Assembly (NCBI GenBank): GCA_037138755.1 | Contig: JBAXHT010000001.1 | Location: forward strand, 777,805 to 841,804 | Origin: Armatimonadota bacterium | GTDB lineage: Bacteria > Armatimonadota > Fimbriimonadia > Fimbriimonadales > Fimbriimonadaceae | Reading direction: 5' to 3' | Length of the DNA stretch: 64,000 nt | Shown: one piece after another, positions 43,996 to 52,520 of the stretch | Numbering within the stretch: the first letter of the stretch is position 1 | Layout of the letters: each line of letters begins with the position of its first letter | Position numbers and translations under genes: made by a program | The notes under the pieces: generated by a model | What the model was told of the DNA's origin: nothing | The model's input: the letters and a program-made list of their open reading frames with translations, nothing else | Database searches by the model: none

Positions 43996-44391
43996 ATGTC
44001 GCAACCAATCATGTTTTACGATGGCGAATGCGGCCTCTGCTCGCGCACAGTACAGTGGTGCCTGTGGCACGACAAGCGCGGAGTCGTGCGTTTCGCCCCA
44101 ATTCAAGGTTCAACTTACGCGGCTTTGGACAACCCGAACAAACCGACAGATGTTAGCACCATGGTTCTCGCCGAAGGCGATCAGCTCTTCATCAAGTCCA
44201 CCGGTGTTCTTCGCCTCATGACGAAGATGGGCGGCATCTGGAAACCTTTCGGTCATCTCGGGCTTGTCTGTCCTAGAGGACTTCGAGACAATGTCTACGA
44301 CTTCGTCGCCAAGCGTCGACTCAAGTTCTTCGGCAAGGCCGACTCCTGCACGCTTCCCAGCCCTGAGCAACGAGTCCGGTTCTTACAGTAG
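43996..44391 (+). CDS. DCC-family protein (DUF393) thiol-disulfide oxidoreductase-like
   Basis: The 131-residue protein has the family motif DGECGLC at residues 9-15 (DxxCxxC, a CxxC redox pair), then FAPIQGS, and a late VCPRGLRDNVYDFVAKRR. Members have a thioredoxin-like fold, but their substrates are unknown. A strong AAGGAG lies four bases before the ATG. Its end overlaps the convergent udk gene by nine bases. Confidence 0.88.
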   Translation: MSQPIMFYDGECGLCSRTVQWCLWHDKRGVVRFAPIQGSTYAALDNPNKPTDVSTMVLAEGDQLFIKSTGVLRLMTKMGGIWKPFGHLGLVCPRGLRDNVYDFVAKRRLKFFGKADSCTLPSPEQRVRFLQ

Positions 44392-44988
44392 GCTCGCCTG
44401 CCCGTTACCTATGAGTTCCAGGACTTTCTCCAAGCTCTCCTGCAAAGGGCGATCCCCGTAAACCACCACATCGGCGTGCGCACACGTCGGTTGGACAAAT
44501 CGCTCGTGCATCGGGTTCACATGACTTCGGAATCGGGTGGTCACTTCGTCCTCATCTCTTCCGCGCTCATCGATGTCGCGGCGAAGGCGGCGCATGAAAC
44601 GGAGCTCATACGGAGTCTCCACAAACACCTTCGTCCCACAAAGCTCATTTAGCTCGGGCCAGTAGAGCGCGAAGAGCCCCTCAACAATGATCGTCGAGCA
44701 CGGTGAAATTTCCTCTCCGAAGACTGCCCGGGTGTGCTTGGTGAAGTCATAAATTGGCTTCTCAACCGTCTGGCCGTCCAAAAGCATCGCAAGATGCTCA
44801 GTCATCAGCACGTGGTCAATCGCATCCGGGGCATCGAAGTTAACCAGCTCGCGCTCTTCAAAAGTGAGATGATTGAGGGGGCGGTAGTAGTCATCAATCC
44901 GAACGACAACTGCGCCAGTTGCTGTTGCCAAGGCGTCAGCCAAAGTCGATTTCCCCGACCCAGTCCCTCCTGCAATTGCGATCAGCAC
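44383..44988 (-). CDS. udk: Uridine kinase
   Basis: Uridine kinase phosphorylates uridine and cytidine in the salvage route. The 201-residue protein has the P-loop GGTGSGKST (residues 7-15), RIDDYYRPL, PIYDFTKHTR, the segment IIVEGLFALY and RRLRRDIDERGRD. All are typical of Udk. The start is GTG, six bases after TAAACT. A good -35 further upstream supports a leaderless mRNA. Confidence 0.92.
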   Translation of the reverse strand: MLIAIAGGTGSGKSTLADALATATGAVVVRIDDYYRPLNHLTFEERELVNFDAPDAIDHVLMTEHLAMLLDGQTVEKPIYDFTKHTRAVFGEEISPCSTIIVEGLFALYWPELNELCGTKVFVETPYELRFMRRLRRDIDERGRDEDEVTTRFRSHVNPMHERFVQPTCAHADVVVYGDRPLQESLEKVLELIGNGQASLL

Positions 44989-44994
44989 CCAACT

Positions 44995-45023
44995 AGTTTA
45001 TCAGACAAGCTACCGCCCTACAA
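44995..45023 (-). promoter_or_regulatory. udk promoter, leaderless
   Basis: On the minus strand TTGTAG (45018-45023), 17 bases, TAAACT (44995-45000), then six bases to the GTG start. The transcript start would fall at the start codon itself. Confidence 0.6.
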
Positions 45024-45032
45024 ATGCTTGGT

Positions 45033-46826
45033 CTACCGGCTTTTTAGCACTTCATGAACTGCACGCTCCAACTGAGGATCTCGTCCCGCCCTAACATCAG
45101 CCACCGTCCACGGAACTTGGATATCTGGCTGGATCCCAACTCCGACAAACTTAGTCCCGTCCGGCAGAAGATCCTGCTTGGTACAAACCCTTGCCGAACC
45201 GCCGCCAGGCAAGTTAAACGACAGAGGCTGGCCCGTTGACCCACCAGTAGGCATTCCCACCACTGGCCCGACATTTGCTGCCCGCCAGTACCCAGTCCAG
45301 TCCTCTGCGGCACTGAACGTTCGAGGCCCAATCAACAACGCACAAGGACCGTCAAACCACTTCACTTTTGGGGGTTCCAGCACGTCCGTATCGTCGGAGA
45401 CCGGAGACAGTCCTTGCCGGTTACCCCAAGCAAGTTTGGTTGGAGAGTACAAACGCGTCTGGTATGTCGTCGCCGGAACCGTGAAGCCTTGGCGAGCGAG
45501 CCCTGTCACCACTTGGGCTCCAATTGATGAGCTTCCCCCGCCGTTCATGCGTAGGTCAATCACTAGGCCCTTGATGTCTTTATGGGATTCCAGGTCGGAT
45601 TTCAATTTGGTCACCAGAGAAGGGTCTTCGCAGGTTGAAAACCGTACGTACGCCACGCCGTCGGGCCGGATGTTAAATGCGTAAGTCGACTCCCCCTTTG
45701 TCGTCTTGTATCCGGAACGTGGGACCTTGACTTCTCGCGTCGATCCGTCCGCGCGATGGATTGTCAATGTCACTGCGGATTTCTCCGGACCCCGAAGAAG
45801 ATCGTAAGAGAACAATCTTGCCTCGCGGTCTTGCGGTGTGGACGAGCAAGCGTAAGGACCCCAAGCTTTCTCAGCGTACTGGATCGTGGGCACACCGCCG
45901 ATGTGCGTGATGATGTCCCCAGGCTCCAGCACTGGAACCTCAGGCGAAAACACGTTGGTCACAACGACCTGCCCCTCAATCAAGGCGGTGCGAATCGGGG
46001 GGCGGCCGCCTTGGTGCGTTTGGAAGTCTTGAGAGGGCAGATAAACATTCGTGTGCCCGTCCTTGAGCCTAGCGCAAAGTGATTGGAGTACTCGGTAATA
46101 CTCATACGTGCTCCTGGTTTTCAGCACTCTGGGCGTGTACTCGGTCATCACTGTATTCCAATCAAAATCGATCTTGTCGAGATACACAAAGTTGTATTTC
46201 GCCATCGACCAAAACTGGGCGAGACCGGCAATCTTCTCTTCATTTGACAGGTTCGATTTGTAGGGAGAACTCAGCGCGCCATTATCTAGCGCGAGTCCAA
46301 AACCTGCCATTTGCAGGTACTCGCGGTACCGGGCCGCAAAGGCACCATTCTTTGAGATCATCGCCATCACTGGCGCGTCACTGCGCCAAATCATGCGGCT
46401 GAAAACCCCTCCTTCCTTGAGGACTTGCCCTCGCTCACCATCCGATTCTCGGCACTTCTTGAGTAATCGGTTCATCACCGCAACCGCTCCGGCCTCGTCA
46501 TTGTCGTATGCGTACATTGTGACAAGATCGCGATAGATGTCGTGAATTTTCCAGCCGAGCCATTTGTGGTCCTTTGCCAACTCTTCGATCTCAGCTTGTT
46601 CAAGCCGCTTGGCTACGGACTCCATCGCCAGAATGCCCGCTTTGAGGCCCAACGGTTTGACCTTTTTCCCGTTCGAGTAGTCGAAAGCAAGCTCGTTTGC
46701 TTTGCCTCGGTCAGCCTGCACTTGCTCGTAGACTTTCTCGGCGGCATCATACTTCGGGTTGTCCTGAGACATACACCCCGCAACCAGAGCGATGGCAAGA
46801 CCGGAGATAGCAAGGCGTCGTTTCAT
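45033..46826 (-). CDS. S41-family peptidase lipoprotein with PDZ domain
   Basis: I chose ATG 46826 (MKRRLAISGLAIALVAGC), giving a lipoprotein signal with Cys18 and about 597 residues. A helical N-terminal half precedes a tail-specific protease core: a PDZ region (EPGDIITHIGGVPTIQYAEK), VIDLRMNGGGSSSIGAQVV, and the catalytic GPRTFSAAEDWTGYWRAA with the Ser. Such proteases usually cut proteins at their C-termini in the periplasm. The lysine of the usual Ser/Lys dyad could not be placed. It is in tandem with an AraC regulator upstream. Confidence 0.85.
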   Translation of the reverse strand: MKRRLAISGLAIALVAGCMSQDNPKYDAAEKVYEQVQADRGKANELAFDYSNGKKVKPLGLKAGILAMESVAKRLEQAEIEELAKDHKWLGWKIHDIYRDLVTMYAYDNDEAGAVAVMNRLLKKCRESDGERGQVLKEGGVFSRMIWRSDAPVMAMISKNGAFAARYREYLQMAGFGLALDNGALSSPYKSNLSNEEKIAGLAQFWSMAKYNFVYLDKIDFDWNTVMTEYTPRVLKTRSTYEYYRVLQSLCARLKDGHTNVYLPSQDFQTHQGGRPPIRTALIEGQVVVTNVFSPEVPVLEPGDIITHIGGVPTIQYAEKAWGPYACSSTPQDREARLFSYDLLRGPEKSAVTLTIHRADGSTREVKVPRSGYKTTKGESTYAFNIRPDGVAYVRFSTCEDPSLVTKLKSDLESHKDIKGLVIDLRMNGGGSSSIGAQVVTGLARQGFTVPATTYQTRLYSPTKLAWGNRQGLSPVSDDTDVLEPPKVKWFDGPCALLIGPRTFSAAEDWTGYWRAANVGPVVGMPTGGSTGQPLSFNLPGGGSARVCTKQDLLPDGTKFVGVGIQPDIQVPWTVADVRAGRDPQLERAVHEVLKSR

Positions 46827-46850
46827 GGCGACATTTTTGCTCAATCTGAA

Positions 46851-47624
46851 TCAGTTCAAGTTGAAGATTTGAAACCTTTTCTTCGCTGAAGTTGGAGACA
46901 TGCCGAAGACGGTGCGGAAGTGTCGAGAGAAGTGGGCTTCATCGGAGTAGCCGAAGCGAGTGGCAATTTCCGAGCCAGTCGACCGAGCACGGACCAAGCA
47001 GTTCGCCGCCCTGACCAACCTCCGCTCTCGTAAGAACGAAGTGACCGACTGGCCCCTTCTCGCGCGAAAGACTCTTGCAAAGTACACCGGATGCACTCCT
47101 AGCGCATCGGCAAGACCCGAGAGAGTCCAATCCTCGCGCTGGCCGATCAAATCCTCAACGCGCTCAAACCAGTAGCCAGTTTCTGCTTGGCCGTCTGGTG
47201 GACATAGCGACTCCAGAAGCGCATCGGACATGTTCGACTCGTTCCCCAGCAAGTATTGAAACGCCGCAATCCCGAGTTCGGGAACTGAAGAGACTCGGTA
47301 CTCCACGCGGGAGAATCCATGTTGCTCAAGCCAGCCAACCATCGGTTCTAGGTTTAAGCTCAGCCTTCCTGGCCCGCTGGGGCACGACCGGTGAAGCGCG
47401 CCTTGCGGGTGAACGACCATATCAAGCGGCTTGAGAGGTTGCTGCCCTAGCTCCCGAGAATCATCCACGAACGTGCCATCAAGGAGCAGCGATACGTTGA
47501 GGTGCTCGTGGAAGTGCCAAGGTTGCGCCTCGGGATGGGTGTACCTGGATAGCGTGATTCCCACCCCATCCATGACTTCGGACTGAAGTGATCTCCCGAG
47601 ATATTCGAGCGGCTTGAGTTGCAC
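46851..47624 (-). CDS. AraC-family transcriptional regulator
   Basis: The 257-residue protein has an N-terminal cupin-like sensing region (LEYLGRSLQSEVMDGV, then HFHEHLNVSLLLDGTF) and a C-terminal pair of helix-turn-helix motifs (LADALGVHPVYFARVFRARR, then IATRFGYSDEAHFSRHFRTV). The start is GTG 47624 with GAAGG close before it. It may control the S41 peptidase gene 24 bases downstream. The effector is not known. Confidence 0.85.
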   Translation of the reverse strand: MQLKPLEYLGRSLQSEVMDGVGITLSRYTHPEAQPWHFHEHLNVSLLLDGTFVDDSRELGQQPLKPLDMVVHPQGALHRSCPSGPGRLSLNLEPMVGWLEQHGFSRVEYRVSSVPELGIAAFQYLLGNESNMSDALLESLCPPDGQAETGYWFERVEDLIGQREDWTLSGLADALGVHPVYFARVFRARRGQSVTSFLRERRLVRAANCLVRARSTGSEIATRFGYSDEAHFSRHFRTVFGMSPTSAKKRFQIFNLN

Positions 47625-47690
47625 CCTTCAATTACGAATCCAAGAGTAGTTCGGGTTCCGAAGACCCTTGTCAGGTAACGTCTCATCGTC

Positions 47691-48293
47691 GTGACCGGAG
47701 CCGAGAAGCACATCCTACAAGTTGAACCCCGCTTTGGACCGCTTATCGAGCGGTTCGGTCCGTGCGAACTCATTCATCCGCTGCGCGGAGCAAATGTCTA
47801 TGAGAGCCTGATGAGCTCGATCCTGTATCAACAGCTTTCGACCAAGGCGGCGACAACGATCAGAGGCCGCCTATACGCCCTCTTTCCTGGACACGATGCC
47901 CCTCCTCCCGAGGGGTTGATGGCTCTTTCCTTAGAAGAGTTACGGGCGGTTGGTGTCTCCAGGCAAAAGGCAGGATATTTACAAGATTTAGCATCTAAAG
48001 CATCCTCTATCCCGTCCATCGAGGAGTTGGGCACGATGGGCGACGAGGAGATCATCCAGCGTCTCATTCCCATCAAAGGCATCGGTCGCTGGTCGATCGA
48101 AATGCTGCTGATGTTCACCTTCGGCCGGATGGATGTTCTGCCCGTTGACGACATGGGCGTCCAAGAAGGCATGAAGCGGCTACTAGGCTTGGAGGCGAGA
48201 CCGAAGAAGAAGGAGATGGAGGCCCTTGCCGAGCCTTGGAAGCCCTACCGCTCGGTGGCCAGCTGGTATTTGTGGCGAGTGCTCGAGCTCTAG
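47691..48293 (+). CDS. DNA-3-methyladenine glycosylase (AlkA/HhH-GPD type)
   Basis: The 200-residue protein has the helix-hairpin-helix GPD motif IPIKGIGRWSIEMLLMFTFG followed by RMDVLPVDDMGVQ, where the Asp is catalytic. No iron-sulfur Cys cluster is present, which points to the AlkA branch that removes alkylated bases. The N-terminal AlkA domain is missing, so it is a compact form. The start is GTG 47691 with TAACGT nine bases upstream. Confidence 0.85.
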   Translation: MTGAEKHILQVEPRFGPLIERFGPCELIHPLRGANVYESLMSSILYQQLSTKAATTIRGRLYALFPGHDAPPPEGLMALSLEELRAVGVSRQKAGYLQDLASKASSIPSIEELGTMGDEEIIQRLIPIKGIGRWSIEMLLMFTFGRMDVLPVDDMGVQEGMKRLLGLEARPKKKEMEALAEPWKPYRSVASWYLWRVLEL

Positions 48294-48299
48294 ATTGCT

Positions 48300-48349
48300 G
48301 GGCTTTAGCACCTGTGAAGAGTGTCTTGCGCCTCGGCGTGCTAAAGCCC
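48300..48349. repeat. 12-bp inverted repeat with a third partial copy
   Basis: GGGCTTTAGCAC (48300-48311) and GTGCTAAAGCCC (48338-48349) are perfect complements around a 26-base loop. A partial third copy (GCGCTAAAG) follows near 48365. No T run is present. It sits between two convergent genes and could be a dispersed intergenic repeat. Confidence 0.7.
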
Positions 48350-48391
48350 GCAAGCCAGAGCGGCGCTAAAGTGGGTGCGGTCTAGAGGGAC

Positions 48392-49228
48392 TCAATCGTG
48401 CGAGCCCGGTCCCAATGCCCCGACACTAAGAAGTACAACGGCCCAGCTCTGGGCATCCTCGTACGTCTCCGCCGAAACCTCGACCGAGTAGCCATCCAAC
48501 CGGCGAACCCCCGGAATGCGGGCCGCCCAGTCGGCGTCCTCGGTTCGATTCACCTCCAACCGAACGACACAAGGCTCTGACGGGAACCAAGGTGCCGTCA
48601 ATCTCCCCATAGCCAACGCCGCCCCCTTCTCGATCGCCGGCCCCGTCTCAGAAGGGTGCAGCAACCGGCCCATGTACCGCCCAAACCCAAACTTAGTCGT
48701 CACCGTCGTAATCCCCGGAATCAGAGCCGATGCCTCCGCGCACCCCTTGTCGTCACTCGACACAAACACCAACGGCACCCCATATCGCCCCGCCGTCCCC
48801 GCAGCCAAGCCCATCTCCGCGATCTCGATATCGTTGATAAACAACCGATGCGACCGCCCAGTGTACGTGTGCTCCATAATCCCACCCGCCGTTCCTGCCC
48901 CAGCATGGTAGCCAACCAGGAATGCTGCGTCAAACGATGAATCTATGCCCTCCATCATCCCATCGCGCCCCGAACCGTGCCCCGAAATCAACTCAACGCC
49001 GGGCTCCAAGTCCTCAATCAGCAAGTTCTTCGAGTTGCCATGCGAATCCTTCACCACGATCCGCGAAGCCCCCGCCGCCCGCGCCCCACGAATCGCCGCA
49101 TTGACATCATGCGCCATCATTCGCCGCGCGAATTGATAGTCATATGAGCTACCGTCGGGCCGACTGCACTGGCTCCAAGAAACCAGCCCGGTAATCCCTT
49201 CGATATCGACCGAGATAAAGACGTTCAT
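48392..49228 (-). CDS. M55-family D-aminopeptidase (DppA-like)
   Basis: The 278-residue protein starts with VFISVDIEGITGLVSWSQC, the DIEG segment being the metal-binding motif of M55 peptidases. Further motifs are RIVVKDSHGNSKNL, then LVGYHAGAGTAGGIMEHTYT, where the His residues bind zinc. M55 enzymes form rings and hydrolyse D-amino acid peptides, which suggests recycling of cell-wall or dietary D-peptides. No transporter is adjacent. Confidence 0.88.
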   Translation of the reverse strand: MNVFISVDIEGITGLVSWSQCSRPDGSSYDYQFARRMMAHDVNAAIRGARAAGASRIVVKDSHGNSKNLLIEDLEPGVELISGHGSGRDGMMEGIDSSFDAAFLVGYHAGAGTAGGIMEHTYTGRSHRLFINDIEIAEMGLAAGTAGRYGVPLVFVSSDDKGCAEASALIPGITTVTTKFGFGRYMGRLLHPSETGPAIEKGAALAMGRLTAPWFPSEPCVVRLEVNRTEDADWAARIPGVRRLDGYSVEVSAETYEDAQSWAVVLLSVGALGPGSHD

Positions 49229-49346
49229 GCCGAACGGTTTACCCAGAAACCGAACGAGCGCGTAAAATTTTCGTCAAAACCGGAACGCAACGAGGAAATC
49301 GCGCATAGACTACTACTAAGCGCGAAAACTATCGCGGAGAAACATC

Positions 49347-49892
49347 ATGAAAAAAGGTCTTTTGATTTCGGGCGTCGTTCTTGGCGCAGCATCGATGGCA
49401 ATGGCTTTCGTCAACAGCGGTCTCGCAGTTGGCGAGAGTGTCAGCCCATTCCACCCTAAGCACGTCGCTGGCGCCCTCAAGGGGACCGACCAGTGCTTCC
49501 CTTGCACATACCAGAACCGACCACAGGTTCAGGCATGGGTCACCAATGGCGATCAGAAGACCATCCAAGCAATGGCTGGCGCGCTCGACAAGGCAATGGC
49601 GAAGTACGACAGCAAGGAATTCAAGGCTATGGTCGTCATCGTTGCTCCTAAGACAGCAGCAGCTGAAATCGAAAAGGCTGCTCCGATGATGCAGAAGGCT
49701 TGGAAGCACGTTAGCGTCGCTTACGTCACCCCAGACAACCCTGCCGTCGCTGCTTACAAGATCAACCTGAAGGCTGCAAACACCGTGTTTGCGTACAAGA
49801 ACTGGAAGGTCGCCGAGAAGTTTGTCGACGTGAAGGCTGACGAAAAGGGCCTTGCTCAGGTCGGCGCAGCGATCGAAGCTCTGGTTAAGTAA
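49347..49892 (+). CDS. Secreted thioredoxin-like protein
   Basis: The 181-residue exported protein (signal MKKGLLISGVVLGAASMAMA) has a CxxC-type pair CFPC within GTDQCFPCTYQNRPQVQAW. Its alpha/beta pattern (FKAMVVIVAPKTAAAEIEKA, then VAYVTPDNPAVAAYKIN) suggests a thioredoxin fold. I have seen this layout in exported redox proteins of planctomycete type, without a known partner. A good GGAGA lies before the ATG. A strong terminator follows. Confidence 0.65.
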   Translation: MKKGLLISGVVLGAASMAMAFVNSGLAVGESVSPFHPKHVAGALKGTDQCFPCTYQNRPQVQAWVTNGDQKTIQAMAGALDKAMAKYDSKEFKAMVVIVAPKTAAAEIEKAAPMMQKAWKHVSVAYVTPDNPAVAAYKINLKAANTVFAYKNWKVAEKFVDVKADEKGLAQVGAAIEALVK

Positions 49893-49897
49893 GGAGC

Positions 49898-49915
49898 GCG
49901 GACGTTCCTGTCCGC
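49898..49915 (+). repeat. Short hairpin after the thioredoxin-like gene
   Basis: Arms GCGGAC (49898-49903) and GTCCGC (49910-49915) pair perfectly. The hairpin lies between the stop codon and the terminator and may protect the mRNA 3' end. Confidence 0.5.
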
Positions 49916-49921
49916 ACAATC

Positions 49922-49950
49922 GCCCCGAGCTATACGCTCGGGGCTTTTTT
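49922..49950 (+). terminator. Rho-independent terminator
   Basis: Stem GCCCCGAG (49922-49929) and CTCGGGGC (49937-49944) with a seven-base loop is followed by six Ts. It closes the thioredoxin-like gene. Confidence 0.92.
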
Positions 49951-50005
49951 GTTCCCCCCAAGGTAACCTAGAAACTGACTCAGCGCCGAGTCGCCGCAAC
50001 CAGAA

Positions 50006-50500
50006 ATGTCAACGGAACCGACGACTCGTAACAAAAACCAGATCGCAGAAACCGACTTTGAAAAACGGCGCGGAATCAGTCGCGTTGAAGTCCGGGACGG
50101 CTACACCCAAGTCCATGTCACCGGGCTCGCCGAACCCATCGCGAAGAGTCGTTTGACCGTTCTTAAGTTGGTGAGCACCGCCAAGGTCAGCCTCGACTTT
50201 CTCAAACTCACTCCAACGGGCATGAGCTTTGTCATCCCGAGTGACCGAACCGGCGACATCCAGAAGACTTTCGAGCAGGCAAACTTGCAACATCAAATGG
50301 TCACGGATCGAAGTATCGTCCTCGTCCACGCCGTCAACATGCGCGACGAAGAGGGAATGGTCGCCGGAATCGTCCGCCGAACCATCAGTGCCGGAATTGC
50401 GGTGGACCACGTGACAGACATGCACGACCGAATGCTCATTATCCTTCCAAAAGAGAATGCCACGAAGCTTCAGAAGTTGATCGAAAAGGAGGTTGCATGA
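50006..50500 (+). CDS. ACT-domain protein coupled to aspartate kinase
   Basis: The 164-residue protein consists of two ACT-like modules, similar to the regulatory half of aspartate kinase (SIVLVHAVNMRDEEGMVAGI, then VRRTISAGIAVDHVTDMHDR). ACT domains bind amino acids such as lysine or threonine. The stop overlaps the ATG of lysC by four bases, so the two proteins are made together. It may be a separate regulatory subunit or feedback sensor. No kinase domain is present. Confidence 0.75.
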   Translation: MSTEPTTRNKNQIAETDFEKRRGISRVEVRDGYTQVHVTGLAEPIAKSRLTVLKLVSTAKVSLDFLKLTPTGMSFVIPSDRTGDIQKTFEQANLQHQMVTDRSIVLVHAVNMRDEEGMVAGIVRRTISAGIAVDHVTDMHDRMLIILPKENATKLQKLIEKEVA

Positions 50501-51852
50501 GCCGCGTTCGCGTCATGAAGTTCGGCGGCACTAGCGTCGCGACTCCCGAAGCACGAATGACCTCGGCACTAAGGGTCATCAGTGCCAAAGAGAAGGGAAT
50601 CCAGCCTGTCGTCGTCGTGAGCGCGATTGGTCGCAAGGGCCAACCCTATGCCACAGATACCTTCATTAACCTTCTGAGAGAGATCGACCCTGACGTCGAG
50701 CCGGATCCACGCGAACTCGACCTCTTGATCGCCTGCGGCGAAATCCTGTCGTCGGTCATCTTCGCCCACACGCTCAAAACTCTTGGCCATAAAGCGATGG
50801 CGTTTCGAGGCGGACAGGCTGGCATCCGAACGGACGGTGTTTTCGGTAACGCCCGAATCGTGAGCATCAACCCCACCGCGCTTGTACGTTGCATCGAACA
50901 AGGCGGAATCCCGGTTGTATGCGGCTTCCAAGGCGTTTACTCCGAAGATCGAGCCCTTCCTGGAGGCGAGCTCACTACCCTTGGGCGAGGCGGCTCGGAT
51001 ACTACCGGCTCCGCACTTGGAGCGGCTCTCAAGGCAGAGGCAGTCGAAATCTATACCGATGTGGACGGAGTCAAGACTGCTGACCCTGACGCAGTGAAAG
51101 GTGCCCCAACCCTTCGTCAAGTGACCTACGACGAAGTCGCCGAAATCGCCCACCTTGGCGCAAAAGTCGTTCATCCTCGTGCCGCCGAAATCGCGATGAA
51201 CTACAACATCCCGCTCTGGGTCAAGAACACCTTTAGCGACGACCCTGGAACTGAGATTGTCAGCAAGGATAAGTTCCCAGGTCGTCGCGTGACCGGTGTC
51301 ACCCACACCGGAAAACTGGTCTACATGCAGTTTGATCTGAGCACCAGCGACGCATCTCATCGAAGCATCCTGGAATCGAGCATCTACGAGACAATGGAGC
51401 GCTACGGTGTCCAGCTCTTCATGCTGAACGTCAACCCAGAGTCGACGGGATTTGCGGTACCTAGAGAGCAATATCCGATTGTCGAAGACGTGTTGGATGG
51501 GCTAGTCATTCCGGCCGGCGACGGTGATGCCAGAAAGGTCTATGTTTTCCAACTCGGAAACGCCACGCCGGAAGTCGAAACTCAGGTCAAACTTCTCGCT
51601 TCGCTTGGCGAAGTCAGACGCATCAGGGCCGATCTTACCGAGGGTTGTACGGTTGTCAGCCTCGTAGGACAAGATTATATGCAGCAACCCGGCGTCTTTC
51701 TGGACGTGCTTAGCACGCTCGATGAAGGGCAGGTCAGTGTGCTTCAGACCAGCGACTCGGACTACTCTCTCTCAATGCTGGTTCCCGAAGCCGAAACAAT
51801 GCGCGCGGTGAGAATTCTACACGAGAAGTTTAAGCTCCACGAAGTGGTCTAG
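50497..51852 (+). CDS. lysC: Aspartate kinase
   Basis: Aspartate kinase makes aspartyl phosphate for lysine, threonine and methionine synthesis. The 451-residue protein has the KFGGTS motif at residues 8-13, the GRGGSDTTGSALGAAL segment, EIYTDVDGVKTADP, and the C-terminal ACT domains (MQFDLSTSDASHRSILESSI, then CTVVSLVGQDYMQQPGVFLD). AAAGGAGG lies four bases before the ATG inside the ACT gene. Feedback inhibition is likely but the effector cannot be read. Confidence 0.94.
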   Translation: MSRVRVMKFGGTSVATPEARMTSALRVISAKEKGIQPVVVVSAIGRKGQPYATDTFINLLREIDPDVEPDPRELDLLIACGEILSSVIFAHTLKTLGHKAMAFRGGQAGIRTDGVFGNARIVSINPTALVRCIEQGGIPVVCGFQGVYSEDRALPGGELTTLGRGGSDTTGSALGAALKAEAVEIYTDVDGVKTADPDAVKGAPTLRQVTYDEVAEIAHLGAKVVHPRAAEIAMNYNIPLWVKNTFSDDPGTEIVSKDKFPGRRVTGVTHTGKLVYMQFDLSTSDASHRSILESSIYETMERYGVQLFMLNVNPESTGFAVPREQYPIVEDVLDGLVIPAGDGDARKVYVFQLGNATPEVETQVKLLASLGEVRRIRADLTEGCTVVSLVGQDYMQQPGVFLDVLSTLDEGQVSVLQTSDSDYSLSMLVPEAETMRAVRILHEKFKLHEVV

Positions 51853-51906
51853 CCTCGCACTTTTACTTGCATTGATCTTCAGGTTCAATGGAACCTAGAG
51901 AGTATC

Positions 51907-52350
51907 ATGCATCGCAAGCGAGGACTCACCATCACCGAGATTGCGATTTCGACTGCGGTCATAGGGACGGCAACAGTCGTCGCAGTGCCAAAGTTCGTCA
52001 ACGCCACTTATCGAGCCAAGGAATCGGCTCTGAAGATGGAGCTCAAGAATTTTCGAAAAGCCGTGGATCAGTTCTACATCGACACAGGAGGCTATCCCGA
52101 TGAGCTGAAAGACCTACTGCGTGAAAATCCCCCCAAATCTCTCTGGCTCCGAGCGAAAGAGAAGCCATGGATGAAGTCGATGGAGTGGCATGGACCCTAC
52201 ATGGCTTACGGGGAAGGACAGCTGATCGAGCCGAAGGACCCGGTCAGCGATCAACCATTCTTGACGAAGCGCGGAGAGACCGGTCGACTACAGGTTTTCA
52301 GCTCCGCAGCCGGAAAAGACACCGAAGGGAAGTCGTTCACGTCCTACTAA
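51907..52350 (+). CDS. Type II secretion pseudopilin (GspG-like)
   Basis: The 147-residue protein has a class III prepilin signal (MHRKRG, cut before LTITEIAISTAVIGTATVVA) and a region YRAKESALKMELKNFRKAVD followed by QFYIDTGGYPDEL, as in GspG major pseudopilins. The soluble part has GEGQLIEPKDPVSDQPF. It stands alone; secretion machinery genes are not in the window. Confidence 0.8.
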   Translation: MHRKRGLTITEIAISTAVIGTATVVAVPKFVNATYRAKESALKMELKNFRKAVDQFYIDTGGYPDELKDLLRENPPKSLWLRAKEKPWMKSMEWHGPYMAYGEGQLIEPKDPVSDQPFLTKRGETGRLQVFSSAAGKDTEGKSFTSY

Positions 52351-52380
52351 AAAAGCGTCCTGGCACAGTGAGGCCAGGAC
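52349..52380 (-). terminator. Hairpin with T run on the minus strand
   Basis: Arms GTCCTGGC (52357-52364) and GCCAGGAC (52373-52380) with a run of As before them at 52349-52354, so a minus-strand transcript would see a terminator. It starts at the pseudopilin stop codon on the plus strand. No minus-strand gene ends here. Confidence 0.45.
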
Positions 52381-52520
52381 TAGCGAGATCGTGCATTACA
52401 CTGCCACGTCAAATTGAGAGCGCGACTTGTACTGGTGTAACTCAGCTGTCGATATTGTTTACCGAACGATAAAGAACTACGGTGGCAACGGTCTCTGGGG
52501 TTCCGGTAACGTGATAATTC

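Noticed and set aside
50569-51471. 300-codon frame opposite lysC
   Set aside because: Antisense to aspartate kinase and without any domain.
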